Part shown: piece after piece, positions 6,775 through 13,659 of the stretch | How the letters are laid out: every line of letters starts with the position of its first letter | Numbering within the stretch: position 1 is the stretch's first letter | Source: an uncultured Asticcacaulis sp. | GTDB lineage: Bacteria > Pseudomonadota > Alphaproteobacteria > Caulobacterales > Caulobacteraceae | Reading direction: 5' to 3' | Assembly: GCA_946480125.1 (NCBI GenBank) | Contig: CAMLIY010000063.1 | Span: 1-14,063, forward strand | Length of the DNA stretch: 14,063 nt | The notes under the pieces: generated by a model | The model's input: the letters and a program-made list of their open reading frames with translations, nothing else | What the model was told of the DNA's origin: nothing | Database searches by the model: none | Translations under genes and position numbers: made by a program

Positions 6775-7914
6775 ATGATATTTCACGCTATTATCGTCGC
6801 CGGTGGGTCCGGCAGCCGCTCCGGCGGCAAGAAGCAATGGATGCCACTCGGCGGCAAACTTGTTCTTGACTGGTCGATTTGCGCCTTTGAGGCCGCCGGC
6901 GCCGTACAGATTGTTGTCGTTGTTCCGCCTGATGACGTGAAACATGCCAAGGCTGCTTATGGCGGGCGCGTCTGGATCGTGTCGGGCGGCGCTCAGCGTG
7001 CCGATTCGGTGCTCAATGGCCTGAAGGCCCTGGTGACCGATACAGATGATATCGTCCTTATCCATGATGCCGCTCGCCCGCTGCTGAAACAGCATCATAT
7101 CAAGGCCCTGCTGGCTGAACTTGAGACCAAACCGGCGGCGATCCTGGCCCTGCCGGTTACGGATTCACTGAAACGTGGCGACCATAACCGCATTGTAGAG
7201 GCGCCGGCACGTGATAATTTGTGGCGCGCGCAAACACCTCAGGCGTTTCGCCTGCACGATATTCTGCGCGCCTATGAGCGCTGGCCTGCGGACCAGATAC
7301 CGACCGATGAAGCCATGGTCGCCGCCCATTCCGGCATCAACGTCACCCTTGTCGAAGGTGATATGAGTCTTCACAAACTGACCTATCCAGCCGATTTCAT
7401 CCTGCTGGAAGCCTTAATTTCCGGAGAAAAGCCCTTGAAGCAAATCAGGATTGGACAAGGATTCGATGCCCATCGCTGGGGGGAGGGTCAAAGCGTCTGG
7501 CTCTGTGGGGTCGAGATTGTCCATAACCAGACCTTAATCGGCCATAGCGATGCCGACGCCGGCCTCCACGCCCTCACAGACGCCCTTCTAGGCGCCGCGG
7601 GTCTTGGCGATATCGGCGACCACTTTCCGCCGACGGATCAGAAGTGGAAAGGCGCGTCATCCGATCGCTTCCTGAAACATGCCGCGGACCTGTTGCACGC
7701 AAAGGGCGGAGCCATCGTCAATGTCGATGTCACACTTATCTGCGAACACCCGAAAATCAAGCCGCACCGCGAAGCCATGCGTGCCCGGATCGCAGAAATC
7801 ATCGGCATTGAGGTCGACCGTGTCAGCGTAAAAGCGACGACGACGGAACAAATGGGCTTTACCGGACGTGGCGAAGGTTTGGCCGCCCAAGCGGTTTGCA
7901 GTATAGAGATTTAA
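6775..7914 (+). CDS. ispDF: Bifunctional IspD/IspF enzyme of the MEP pathway
   Basis: The 379-residue fusion carries out two steps of non-mevalonate isoprenoid synthesis. Residues 1 to about 218 are IspD, which joins CTP to 2-C-methylerythritol 4-phosphate. It shows IIVAGGSGSRSGGKKQW for the nucleotide, then GGAQRADSVLNGL, LIHDAARPL, TDEAMVA and a late Lys in LHKLTYPADF. Residues from about 221 are IspF, which forms the cyclic diphosphate. It shows the metal ligands in GQGFDAHRW and GHSDADAGLHALTDALLGAAGLGDIG, and the C-terminal signature KATTTEQMGFTGRGEG. Both active sites look complete. The fusion is common in alphaproteobacteria. The ATG at 6775 has no strong ribosome binding site. A weak hairpin plus seven T follows the stop. 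Confidence 0.97.
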   Translation: MIFHAIIVAGGSGSRSGGKKQWMPLGGKLVLDWSICAFEAAGAVQIVVVVPPDDVKHAKAAYGGRVWIVSGGAQRADSVLNGLKALVTDTDDIVLIHDAARPLLKQHHIKALLAELETKPAAILALPVTDSLKRGDHNRIVEAPARDNLWRAQTPQAFRLHDILRAYERWPADQIPTDEAMVAAHSGINVTLVEGDMSLHKLTYPADFILLEALISGEKPLKQIRIGQGFDAHRWGEGQSVWLCGVEIVHNQTLIGHSDADAGLHALTDALLGAAGLGDIGDHFPPTDQKWKGASSDRFLKHAADLLHAKGGAIVNVDVTLICEHPKIKPHREAMRARIAEIIGIEVDRVSVKATTTEQMGFTGRGEGLAAQAVCSIEI

Positions 7915-7917
7915 GTC

Positions 7918-7943
7918 AACAGTCTGTCATTACTGGTTTTTTT
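7918..7943 (+). terminator. Weak candidate terminator after ispDF
   Basis: AACAGT and ACTGGTT pair as six base pairs with one bulged G around an 8-nt loop, immediately followed by seven T (7937-7943). It lies 3 nt after the ispDF stop. The stem is weak and AT-rich, so termination would be partial at best, but the position and T tract are suggestive. Confidence 0.35.
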
Positions 7944-8003
7944 GAGATCACGTCGCGCGCTTTAGCTTTTTTACAAAACCCATTGAATTGTTGTGGATTT
8001 TAT

Positions 8004-8060
8004 TGCGAAGCATTCTCATGCGTGCCAGCTATTGAAAAGCTATTTTGCTCCGAATATATG
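8004..8060 (+). promoter_or_regulatory. sodB promoter with upstream AGCTATT repeats and Fur-like site
   Basis: TTGAAA (8032-8037, 5 of 6) is followed by exactly 17 nt and TATATG (8055-8060, 4 of 6), giving a predicted start near 8067 and a leader of about 38 nt. AGCTATT occurs twice, at 8027-8033 and 8038-8044, one helical turn apart around the -35. Upstream, the reverse strand of 8004-8018 reads TGAGAATGCTTCGCA, 10 of 14 matches to the Fur half-site pair TGATAAT-N-ATTATCA. The core promoter is reasonable; the operator readings are speculative. Confidence 0.5.
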
Positions 8061-8104
8061 ACGAGGGTTCGCGTTTCCTCCCATTTCAGCCAAGAGGTAA
8101 TTCC

Positions 8105-8716
8105 ATGGCCTTCGAACTTCCCCCCTTGCCCTATCCCGCCGACGCCCTTGAGCCCTATATGTCGGCCAATACGTTCAGCTATCACCACGCCAAACACCAC
8201 AAAGCTTATGTCGACAACCTCAATAAGCTGATCGAAGGCACCGAGTTCGCCGGCTTGTCGCTGGTTGAAATCGTCAAGGCCTCGGAAGGCAAGAACCCCG
8301 GCGTGTTCAACAATTCCGCCCAGGTGTGGAATCACACCTTCTTCTGGTCATCGATGAAACCAAATGGCGGCGGTGCGGCCACTGGCAAGATCGCCGAGAA
8401 GATCAATGCCGATTTCGGTTCGTTCGATGCTTTCGTCGAGCAGTTCAAAACCGCTGGCGCCACCCAGTTCGGTTCCGGCTGGGCCTGGCTGGTACTCGGC
8501 CAGGACGGCAAGCTCAAGGTTGTCAAGACTGGCAATGCCGAGACCCCGTTCACCAAGGGCGACAAGCCGCTGCTGACGCTCGACGTCTGGGAGCACGCCT
8601 ACTATCTCGACTATCAGAACCTGCGTCCGAAATTCATCGAAACCTTCCTGACCTCTCTGGTCAACTGGGACTTCGCCAACGCCAATCTGGACGGCCCGCT
8701 GCATCCGGGTGTCTAA
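8105..8716 (+). CDS. sodB: Iron superoxide dismutase SodB
   Basis: SodB converts superoxide to hydrogen peroxide and oxygen in the cytoplasm. The 203-residue protein has all four metal ligands: His27 in FSYHHAKHHKAY, His77 in AQVWNHTFFW, and Asp160 and His164 in LDVWEHAYYLDY. Gln73 in FNNSAQVWNH sits where iron enzymes carry the active-site glutamine, whereas manganese enzymes place it elsewhere, so the iron type is favoured. No signal peptide is present. The ATG at 8105 follows AAGAGG. An in-frame upstream start at 8045 is rejected because it would lie inside the predicted promoter. The gene is flanked by its own promoter and a strong terminator, so it is probably monocistronic. Confidence 0.97.
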   Translation: MAFELPPLPYPADALEPYMSANTFSYHHAKHHKAYVDNLNKLIEGTEFAGLSLVEIVKASEGKNPGVFNNSAQVWNHTFFWSSMKPNGGGAATGKIAEKINADFGSFDAFVEQFKTAGATQFGSGWAWLVLGQDGKLKVVKTGNAETPFTKGDKPLLTLDVWEHAYYLDYQNLRPKFIETFLTSLVNWDFANANLDGPLHPGV

Positions 8717-8736
8717 TTCCCCTTGCATTTGAAAGC

Positions 8737-8770
8737 AAAAAGGCGATCCTTGCGGGTCGCCTTTTTCTTT
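8737..8770 (+). terminator. Strong intrinsic terminator after sodB
   Basis: AAAAAGGCGATCC (8737-8749), loop TTGC and GGGTCGCCTTTTT (8754-8766) form a 13-bp stem with one G-T wobble, followed by CTTT. It begins 20 nt after the sodB stop. The matching A run means it could also act on the minus strand. It ends about 10 nt before the pncC ATG, so the pncC ribosome binding site is directly downstream of the hairpin. Confidence 0.9.
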
Positions 8771-8779
8771 GGAAGACCT

Positions 8780-9262
8780 ATGGATTCGACCGCCCTCGCC
8801 ACCCAATTGATCGCGCTGCTGAAAAAGCACAACAAAAAGATCACAACGGTCGAAAGCTGTACAGGTGGTCTGGTCGCTGGCGCCATAACCGCCGTATCAG
8901 GCTCATCCGAGGTCTTTGAAACCGGGCTCGTCACCTACTCCAACGCCGCCAAAACAGCCCTGGTCGGCGTGCCCGAAGTGCTTTTCCCTCAATATGGCGC
9001 CGTCAGCCAAGAGGTGGCCTTTGCCATGGCCGAGGGTGCTCTGAAAACCGCAGGTGCCGATATCGCGCTCAGCGTCACCGGCATTGCAGGCCCCACAGGC
9101 GGCAGCGCTGAAAAACCAGTCGGCATGGTCTGCTTCGGCCTGAGCCACACAGGGCAAACCCGCACCCGCACCCAGCAGTTCGGCAATATCGGCCGCGATA
9201 ATGTCCGCGAAAAGAGCGTAGCCTATGCCCTGCAATGGGCGATTGACACGCTGATGGCCTGA
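8780..9262 (+). CDS. pncC: Nicotinamide-nucleotide amidohydrolase PncC (CinA C-terminal type)
   Basis: PncC deamidates nicotinamide mononucleotide to nicotinate mononucleotide in pyridine nucleotide salvage. The 160-residue protein is a stand-alone CinA C-terminal domain without the N-terminal molybdopterin-like part, the usual form in proteobacteria. Ser26 in VESCTGGLVAG is the expected nucleophile and Lys58 in TYSNAAK its likely partner. The loop SVTGIAGPTGG and the motif KPVGMVCFGL are intact. The ATG at 8780 follows GGAAG. No promoter fits between the sodB terminator and this start, so expression may depend on read-through or on a promoter inside sodB. Its stop touches that of the convergent downstream gene with no gap. 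Confidence 0.93.
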   Translation: MDSTALATQLIALLKKHNKKITTVESCTGGLVAGAITAVSGSSEVFETGLVTYSNAAKTALVGVPEVLFPQYGAVSQEVAFAMAEGALKTAGADIALSVTGIAGPTGGSAEKPVGMVCFGLSHTGQTRTRTQQFGNIGRDNVREKSVAYALQWAIDTLMA

Positions 9263-9475
9263 TCAGCGCTTATTACGCTTACACCATTCGGTGGCGATAT
9301 CGCCCATTGTCTCAGGCGCCCCGCTTTTCACCCATGCCATGAAGTCGCGATCAAATTTGAAATCGTCGCCACACTGAACGCGCATAAAGCGGCGCACATT
9401 TTGCGTCATCCTGTATGTGGAGGTGACCGGGGTATCAATCGAAATGATATCACCATGCCAGTTAAATGAGGTCAT
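9263..9475 (-). CDS. Small DUF6434-type protein
   Basis: This 70-residue cytoplasmic protein has no signal peptide or membrane segment. It resembles the DUF6434 family by its pattern FNWHGDIIS near the start, TYRMTQNVRRFMRVQCG in the middle and FKFDRDFMAWVKS near the end, finishing in a basic tail KRNKR. Related domains, as I recall, sit beside SAP-like DNA-binding modules, but no SAP domain is present here. The biochemical function is unknown. Its ATG overlaps the stop of the START-domain gene (ATGA), which indicates translational coupling and makes it the last gene of a lipA operon. Its stop is adjacent to the pncC stop. Family assignment is from memory of the pattern and should be treated as likely. 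Confidence 0.75.
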   Translation of the reverse strand: MTSFNWHGDIISIDTPVTSTYRMTQNVRRFMRVQCGDDFKFDRDFMAWVKSGAPETMGDIATEWCKRNKR

Positions 9476-9930
9476 GATTTAACTGCTTTCGGATAGAGCG
9501 CTTTCGCCCGTGCTTCGAAAATGGCCAGCAGCTTTGAAACCGCCAGGTTGAAATTGGCTTTGAAAACAGCATCCAGCAGCGGATTTCTGATGTCAATATC
9601 GAGATCGAAAGCCACCTTCGTGCCCAGCGCTGATGGCGTGAAGGTCCAGCGCCCCTGAAGCTTGCGGAATGGCCCACGGATCAGGTCGAAATCGACCAGC
9701 AGAGCTTCGGCCGCGCGCGTCACCCGCGTGGAAAAGCGTTCACTCAGCAGTTTGAAACCGACAGTGACATCGGCGTCGAAGCGCGCAATATCTTCATCGC
9801 CACCGCGGTTATAGGCGCGCAAAGACTTGATCCATGGAATAAATTCCGGATAACGCTCGACGTCGCCGACCATTTCCCATAATTGCGCCGGCGTGTAAGC
9901 CAGGTCGCGCTCAAGACGCAGCCTGGTCAT
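9472..9930 (-). CDS. START-domain protein, COQ10/RatA family
   Basis: The 152-residue protein is a single START/polyketide-cyclase-like domain of the COQ10/RatA family. Typical marks are the opening YTPAQLWEMVGDVERYPEFIPW, the central GPFRKLQGRWTF strands and the C-terminal helix DAVFKANFNLAVSKLLAIFEARA, which lids the lipid-binding cavity. Mitochondrial COQ10 binds coenzyme Q and supports respiration; E. coli RatA was described as blocking 70S assembly. For alphaproteobacteria the quinone-binding role is more plausible, but sequence cannot decide. Caulobacter CC1736, as I recall, is a solved structure of this family. The ATG overlaps the lipA stop by one base (TAATG), so it is coupled to lipA, and its own stop is coupled to the DUF6434-type gene. 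Confidence 0.92.
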   Translation of the reverse strand: MTRLRLERDLAYTPAQLWEMVGDVERYPEFIPWIKSLRAYNRGGDEDIARFDADVTVGFKLLSERFSTRVTRAAEALLVDFDLIRGPFRKLQGRWTFTPSALGTKVAFDLDIDIRNPLLDAVFKANFNLAVSKLLAIFEARAKALYPKAVKS

Positions 9931-10886
9931 TATTTCCGGGCGGCCCTGGCCGCACGCAGACGTTCGAAATCCTCACCCGCATGATGCGACGAGCGGGTCA
10001 AAGGTGAGGACGACACCATCAGAAAGCCCTTGGCGCGGGCGATGGCCTCATAAGCCTTGAACTCGTCCGGCGTCACGAAGCGATCAATGGCGGCGTGCTT
10101 GCGCGTCGGCTGGAGATACTGGCCGATGGTGATAAAATCGATTCCGGCCGAACGCATGTCGTCCATGACCTGCATGACCTCTTCGCGTGTTTCACCGAGG
10201 CCCACCATAATGCCGGACTTGGTGAACTGCTGCGGATCGCGTTCTTTCACCCGCTCAAGCAGTCTCAGCGAATGGAAATAGCGCGCGCCGGGGCGAATCT
10301 TGAGATAGTTACGCGGCACGGTTTCCAGATTGTGATTAAACACGTCGGGTTTGGCGTCAATGACGATCTCGGCGGCGCCATCTTTGCGCAGGAAGTCCGG
10401 CGTCAGGATTTCGATCGTCGTTTTGGGCGACTGCGCGCGAATCTGGCGGATAACTTCGGCGAAATGTTCGGCACCGCCGTCCTTCAGATCATCACGGTCC
10501 ACCGATGTGATGACGACGTGCGACAATTTCATCAGGGCGACCGTCTCGCCGACGCGGCGCGGCTCATCTGCATCGAGCGGCTGCGGCAGACCGGTCTTGA
10601 CATTGCAGAAGGCGCAGGCCCGCGTGCAGGTATCGCCCATGATCATGATGGTGGCGTGGTTCTTCGACCAGCATTCGCCGATATTCGGGCACGCCGCCTC
10701 TTCGCAAACCGTGACCAGTTTGGCGTCACGCACGATACCGCGCGTTTCGTTATATCCCGCTGAACCGGGCGCTTTCACGCGCAGCCAGTCGGGTTTTTTC
10801 AGGATTGGCGAATCCGGTTTGTTCTGCTTTTCCGGGTGACGCAATTCACGCGGGCTAGACTCAACACGATTTATCAGAGTGACCAT
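9930..10886 (-). CDS. lipA: Lipoyl synthase LipA
   Basis: LipA is a radical SAM enzyme that inserts two sulfurs into protein-bound octanoyl chains to make the lipoyl cofactor of 2-oxoacid dehydrogenases and the glycine cleavage system. The auxiliary cluster motif [12 protein letters not shown] gives Cys61, 66 and 72. The radical SAM motif CTRACAFC gives Cys87, 91 and 94. The conserved C-terminal [10 protein letters not shown] supplies the serine ligand of the auxiliary cluster. At 318 residues it has family length. I prefer the ATG at 10886 ([10 protein letters not shown]) over a TTG at 10895, because LipA relatives usually begin close to the RHPEK motif; neither has a strong ribosome binding site. 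It is the first gene of a three-gene operon. Confidence 0.97.
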   Translation of the reverse strand: MVTLINRVESSPRELRHPEKQNKPDSPILKKPDWLRVKAPGSAGYNETRGIVRDAKLVTVCEEAACPNIGECWSKNHATIMIMGDTCTRACAFCNVKTGLPQPLDADEPRRVGETVALMKLSHVVITSVDRDDLKDGGAEHFAEVIRQIRAQSPKTTIEILTPDFLRKDGAAEIVIDAKPDVFNHNLETVPRNYLKIRPGARYFHSLRLLERVKERDPQQFTKSGIMVGLGETREEVMQVMDDMRSAGIDFITIGQYLQPTRKHAAIDRFVTPDEFKAYEAIARAKGFLMVSSSPLTRSSHHAGEDFERLRAARAARK

Positions 10887-11025
10887 GGGACTCAACGGAG
10901 ATACGGGGCACAGTTCGCCAAGCCCCTAATTGGTCTTTTCACGTCATAATATCAAGTCAATTCCTGTTCATAGTGCGTTGCAAATGTCATAGCCGCTTCA
11001 CGGAATCTCCAGTATAGCTTGACCA
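10887..11025. other. Divergent intergenic region lipA / lipoprotein
   Basis: About 140 bp must hold promoters for two divergent genes. Reading minus, a TATTAT hexamer near 10950 could be a -10 for lipA but has no good -35. Two GANTC sites occur (10889-10893 and 11003-11007). I see no convincing promoter pair, hairpin or small gene. Confidence 0.5.
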
Positions 11026-11994
11026 ATGGGCGCCTTTTTCCGTCGAAAATCCGTGATGCCGGCGCTGGTAGTTTTGAGCGTCGCCTTAAGCCTGACCGCC
11101 TGTTCTAAGCTGACAGACGCGGCTAAAGAGATGCAGCCCGGCCAGGCCTTTCTCGACAGCCGCATCCCGGCCGGCCTATCGCCGCAATATTATCCGCCTG
11201 ATGGTTTTGTCTGGGGCGCCTATCGTGCCGGCTCATTACCCGAAGCGCGTTATGGCGTGGCCTCGCCGCCGATCAACCCAAAGGCTCAGGTTCTGATCCT
11301 CGCCGATGCCGATTATCCGGCCGAGGTCTATTTCGAACTGATGCGGCAATTGCTGGATGAGGGTTATGGTGTGTGGCTGCTGGAGGCCCCAGGCCAGGGT
11401 GGATCGGGTCATTACCTTTTGCAAAATCAAAGTGTTTTCGCCGGCAGTTACCATGACAGCCAGCTTACGGCGCGCGATTTCATCACAGACATCATCAAGC
11501 CGTCGGCAGCTAAACCGGTCTTCGTTATCGGCACCGGCTATAGCGCCATCACTGCCCTGTCGCTCTCTACCTTATTGAAAGACGACACCCTGCGAGGCTT
11601 CATCGGCTACGATCCCTATCTCGGTGGACCAATCGCCAAAGGAGATTCCTGGCATCGTGATAATGGTCAACCTGGTTATTGGGGCGGCATCGCGCAAAGC
11701 TGGCAGATGTCCAATCCCGACCTGCGGATGCGTCAGAAAAGCGAGAGTTGGCAAAAGCAAATGCAGAAGGCCTATGCCGATTTGAACGACCTGCACCTGC
11801 CGGTGACCTCTCTTAAAAGAGCGGCGCAAGTCATTGTTCTGGAAAATAAAACCGCCACCACGAGCCACGCGAATATGGCCAGTGTCCTGTGCGCCCGCCT
11901 GCCCCGCTGCACCTTTCAGGCCGGCGTCGATCCGGAAACGCTCGGCGCAGATGTGCACAGGTTCATACAGGCGCAGTTGCCGGGCATTCACTGA
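11026..11994 (+). CDS. Lipoprotein with degenerate alpha/beta-hydrolase-like fold
   Basis: The 322-residue protein has a basic N-terminus, a hydrophobic segment and a lipobox LTAC with Cys26, so it should be an exported lipoprotein; Ser at +2 suggests outer-membrane sorting. The body resembles alpha/beta hydrolases: a strand QVLILADADYPAEVYFELM, then GYGVWLLEAPGQGGSG, matching the lysophospholipase-like DxRGxGxS region. A strand and elbow VIGTGYSAITAL follow. Aligning that elbow with GHSxGG places Gly171 where the nucleophile Ser should be, although Ser173 is close by. The acid site reads VIVLENKTATTS rather than a clear Asp. It may be a non-catalytic hydrolase-like protein or one with a shifted nucleophile. 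I do not recognise a named family. Its 3' end overlaps the trehalase gene by 7 bp in convergent orientation. Confidence 0.75.
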   Translation: MGAFFRRKSVMPALVVLSVALSLTACSKLTDAAKEMQPGQAFLDSRIPAGLSPQYYPPDGFVWGAYRAGSLPEARYGVASPPINPKAQVLILADADYPAEVYFELMRQLLDEGYGVWLLEAPGQGGSGHYLLQNQSVFAGSYHDSQLTARDFITDIIKPSAAKPVFVIGTGYSAITALSLSTLLKDDTLRGFIGYDPYLGGPIAKGDSWHRDNGQPGYWGGIAQSWQMSNPDLRMRQKSESWQKQMQKAYADLNDLHLPVTSLKRAAQVIVLENKTATTSHANMASVLCARLPRCTFQAGVDPETLGADVHRFIQAQLPGIH

Positions 11995-13547
11995 TCCGGA
12001 TCGAGATCAGGATATTTGGCTAACAGGGCGCGCGTCACGCCGTTGGTCCAGCCAAAACCATCCTGCAAAGGATATTCACCACCGCCGCCCGGCCGGCGCG
12101 CCTCAACATCGTATTTCTCCAGCATCTTGCCGGTATCACGGTAGGTCAGATCCACCGTCCGGATAAAACGGGACGCCAGGTCATGGGCCTGCTTGTCAAA
12201 ACCGTAATTGCTCAGGCCCTTAATGGCGATCCATTGCAGGGGCGGCCAGCCATTCGGACTATCCCATTGCTGGCCGGTCGGGTTCTGCGTCGTGCGCAGC
12301 CCGCCCTGCGCTGTCAGTTGCAGGCGCGTCAGACGGGCGGTCTCTTTCGCCTGTGCCTCCGTGGCCAGGCCGGCGAACAGCGGATAAAGCATGACCGCCG
12401 AGGTCGTGAGCGTGAGACGGCCTGTGCTCAGGTCATAATCGCCGAAGCGATGATCGCGCCACAGATAACGGGTGATCGCCTTTTTCCGTGCCTTCGCCCA
12501 GTTATCATATTGGGTGGCGCAAACGATATCGGCCAGTTTTCGGCAGCGCTCGGCAATGATCGTTTCCTGCTTCCACAACAGGCTGTTGAGATCGACAGGC
12601 ACGATATCGCTGGTGTGGATGCTTGACAGATCCATTGGTGCCTTAAGCCAGCGCGAACTGAAATCCCAGCCGCTTTCCGCCGCCGCCCGCAAGTCACGAT
12701 AGACCTCGGCGGCCGGACGATCGCTTTTCACCGCCGTCGCTACATCTTCAGCATAGGATTCTTCACGCGGCATATCGCGGTCATCCCAGTAGCGGTTGAG
12801 CTGGCTGCCATCCGGCATCACCACTACCCGCTGGCAAGGCTTGTATTTGACGGCGCAATAGGCCCCAGCCATCCAGAAATCGTGTTCCTTTCGCAAGGCG
12901 GCCAGTTCACGCGACTGTTTCCCGGGATCACCGCTGGGCTTAATCTCCAGCATCAGGGCAAAAACAGGCGGCTGCGACCGGCTGAGATAATAGCTGCGCG
13001 CGCCATTGGGGATATGACCATAGCGCTCGATCAGGCTCTCGAAATCGGTCAGCATGGATTGCGCCAGCTTGTCCTGACCATCCGCATAGAGGCCCAGCAT
13101 GGTAAAATAACTGTCCCAGTAGTAGATCTCACGGAAACGCCCGCCTGGCACCACATAGGATTCCGGCAGCGAAAGTGCCGATGAGCCTTCCTGCGCCTCC
13201 AGGGCCGGGCGCTCAAGCTGCGGCCACAGGCTGGCGATATGGGCCTTCAGGCTGAGGCGTTCACCAGAAGGCGGGAAAGAGGCCGGTTTTGCCGGCGCAT
13301 CGAAATTGGCCGTCACGAAAGCCGTCAGCGCGTCGCGGGTTTGCGGCGGATGCGCCTGATAATCGGCCATGATTTCGCTGGCGGGTCGCTTGGCCATCAT
13401 ATCGACAAAGGTTTTGCCGTCGGGGAATATCTTCTGCGTCTGGACATCGACGAACAACGGTCCGTAAAGATCAGCCGGCGAAGGCGTCTGCGCAAAGGCC
13501 GGAGCCGCCATCAAGGCCAGCATAAGGGGCAGGATAAATCGGCGCAT
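11988..13547 (-). CDS. treA: Periplasmic trehalase (GH37)
   Basis: Trehalase hydrolyses alpha,alpha-trehalose to two glucose molecules with inversion. The 519-residue protein starts with a classical signal peptide (RRFILPLMLALMAAPAFAQ), so it acts in the periplasm. Both GH37 signatures are present: PGGRFREIYYWDSY from residue 134 and QQWDSPNGWPPLQW from residue 426. Asp295 in GWDFSSRW corresponds to the general acid and Glu477 in EKYDVE to the expected base. A glycine-rich GGGGEYPLQDGFGWTNGV follows near the end. The ATG at 13547 has a strong GGAGGAA site. A likely promoter is at 13580-13609. It is divergent from a BlaI-type repressor gene and could share its operator region. No trehalose transport or other trehalose gene is in view. 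Confidence 0.96.
   Translation of the reverse strand: MRRFILPLMLALMAAPAFAQTPSPADLYGPLFVDVQTQKIFPDGKTFVDMMAKRPASEIMADYQAHPPQTRDALTAFVTANFDAPAKPASFPPSGERLSLKAHIASLWPQLERPALEAQEGSSALSLPESYVVPGGRFREIYYWDSYFTMLGLYADGQDKLAQSMLTDFESLIERYGHIPNGARSYYLSRSQPPVFALMLEIKPSGDPGKQSRELAALRKEHDFWMAGAYCAVKYKPCQRVVVMPDGSQLNRYWDDRDMPREESYAEDVATAVKSDRPAAEVYRDLRAAAESGWDFSSRWLKAPMDLSSIHTSDIVPVDLNSLLWKQETIIAERCRKLADIVCATQYDNWAKARKKAITRYLWRDHRFGDYDLSTGRLTLTTSAVMLYPLFAGLATEAQAKETARLTRLQLTAQGGLRTTQNPTGQQWDSPNGWPPLQWIAIKGLSNYGFDKQAHDLASRFIRTVDLTYRDTGKMLEKYDVEARRPGGGGEYPLQDGFGWTNGVTRALLAKYPDLDPDQ
11991..12010. repeat. Inverted repeat at the convergent lipoprotein/treA overlap
   Basis: CTGATC and GATCAG form a perfect 6-bp inverted repeat with an 8-nt spacer, spanning both stop codons. 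No T tract follows on either strand. It may give both transcripts a 3' hairpin, but this is unproven. Confidence 0.35.
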
Positions 13548-13579
13548 AGGTTCCTCCGTGTCTGTCCCCGCCCCGCGTC

Positions 13580-13609
13580 ATTAAAGACGAAACCTTCCGG
13601 CAATGGCAA
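13580..13609 (-). promoter_or_regulatory. Candidate treA promoter
   Basis: On the minus strand, TTGCCA (13609-13604, 5 of 6) is separated by 18 nt from TTTAAT (13585-13580, 5 of 6). The predicted start near 13573 gives a leader of about 26 nt holding the GGAGGAA ribosome binding site. The first TACGAAG dyad lies 11 bp upstream of the -35, so the repressor could affect treA. Confidence 0.5.
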
Positions 13610-13620
13610 CCCCGCCCATC

Positions 13621-13659
13621 TACGAAGATTTTCGTTGACTCGTTACGAAGGTCTTCGTA
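13621..13659. promoter_or_regulatory. Twin dyad operator of the BlaI-type repressor
   Basis: Dyad 2, TACGAAG-GT-CTTCGTA (13644-13659), is a perfect 16-bp palindrome with 7-bp arms. Dyad 1, TACGAAG followed by ATTTTCGT (13621-13635), keeps 5-bp arms ACGAA/TTCGT. Their centres are 23 bp apart, roughly two helical turns. Dyad 2 fills the spacer and touches the -10 of the repressor promoter, and dyad 1 touches its -35. BlaI/MecI repressors bind TACA-N-TGTA-like dyads, so a TACGAA variant is plausible. Autoregulation is the natural reading. Confidence 0.7.

Noticed and set aside
6198..6869. A 223-codon plus-strand frame across dusB and the ispDF start
   Set aside because: It is antisense to the dusB catalytic core and overlaps the ispDF start; the composition is unlike a real protein.
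8074..8096. CCTC/GAGG pairing that could hide the sodB ribosome binding site
   Set aside because: Only 4 bp, too weak to claim a structure.
8045..8104. An in-frame upstream start that would lengthen SodB by 20 residues
   Set aside because: The extra residues overlap the predicted promoter, and SodB homologues begin at MAFELPPLPY; a good ribosome binding site precedes 8105.
8326..8919. A 197-codon plus-strand frame across sodB and pncC
   Set aside because: It is out of frame with both strongly supported genes and crosses the terminator; the product is Arg/Gln-rich with no motif.
10929..11027. ATTGGTC and GACCAAT inverted pair in the lipA/lipoprotein gap
   Set aside because: The 7-bp arms are about 85 bp apart and one lies in the lipoprotein start; chance is likely.
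13621..13659. TACGAAG repeats considered as a CRISPR-like or mobile-element end
   Set aside because: There are only two dyads directly at a repressor promoter; no spacer array, transposase or target duplication is present.
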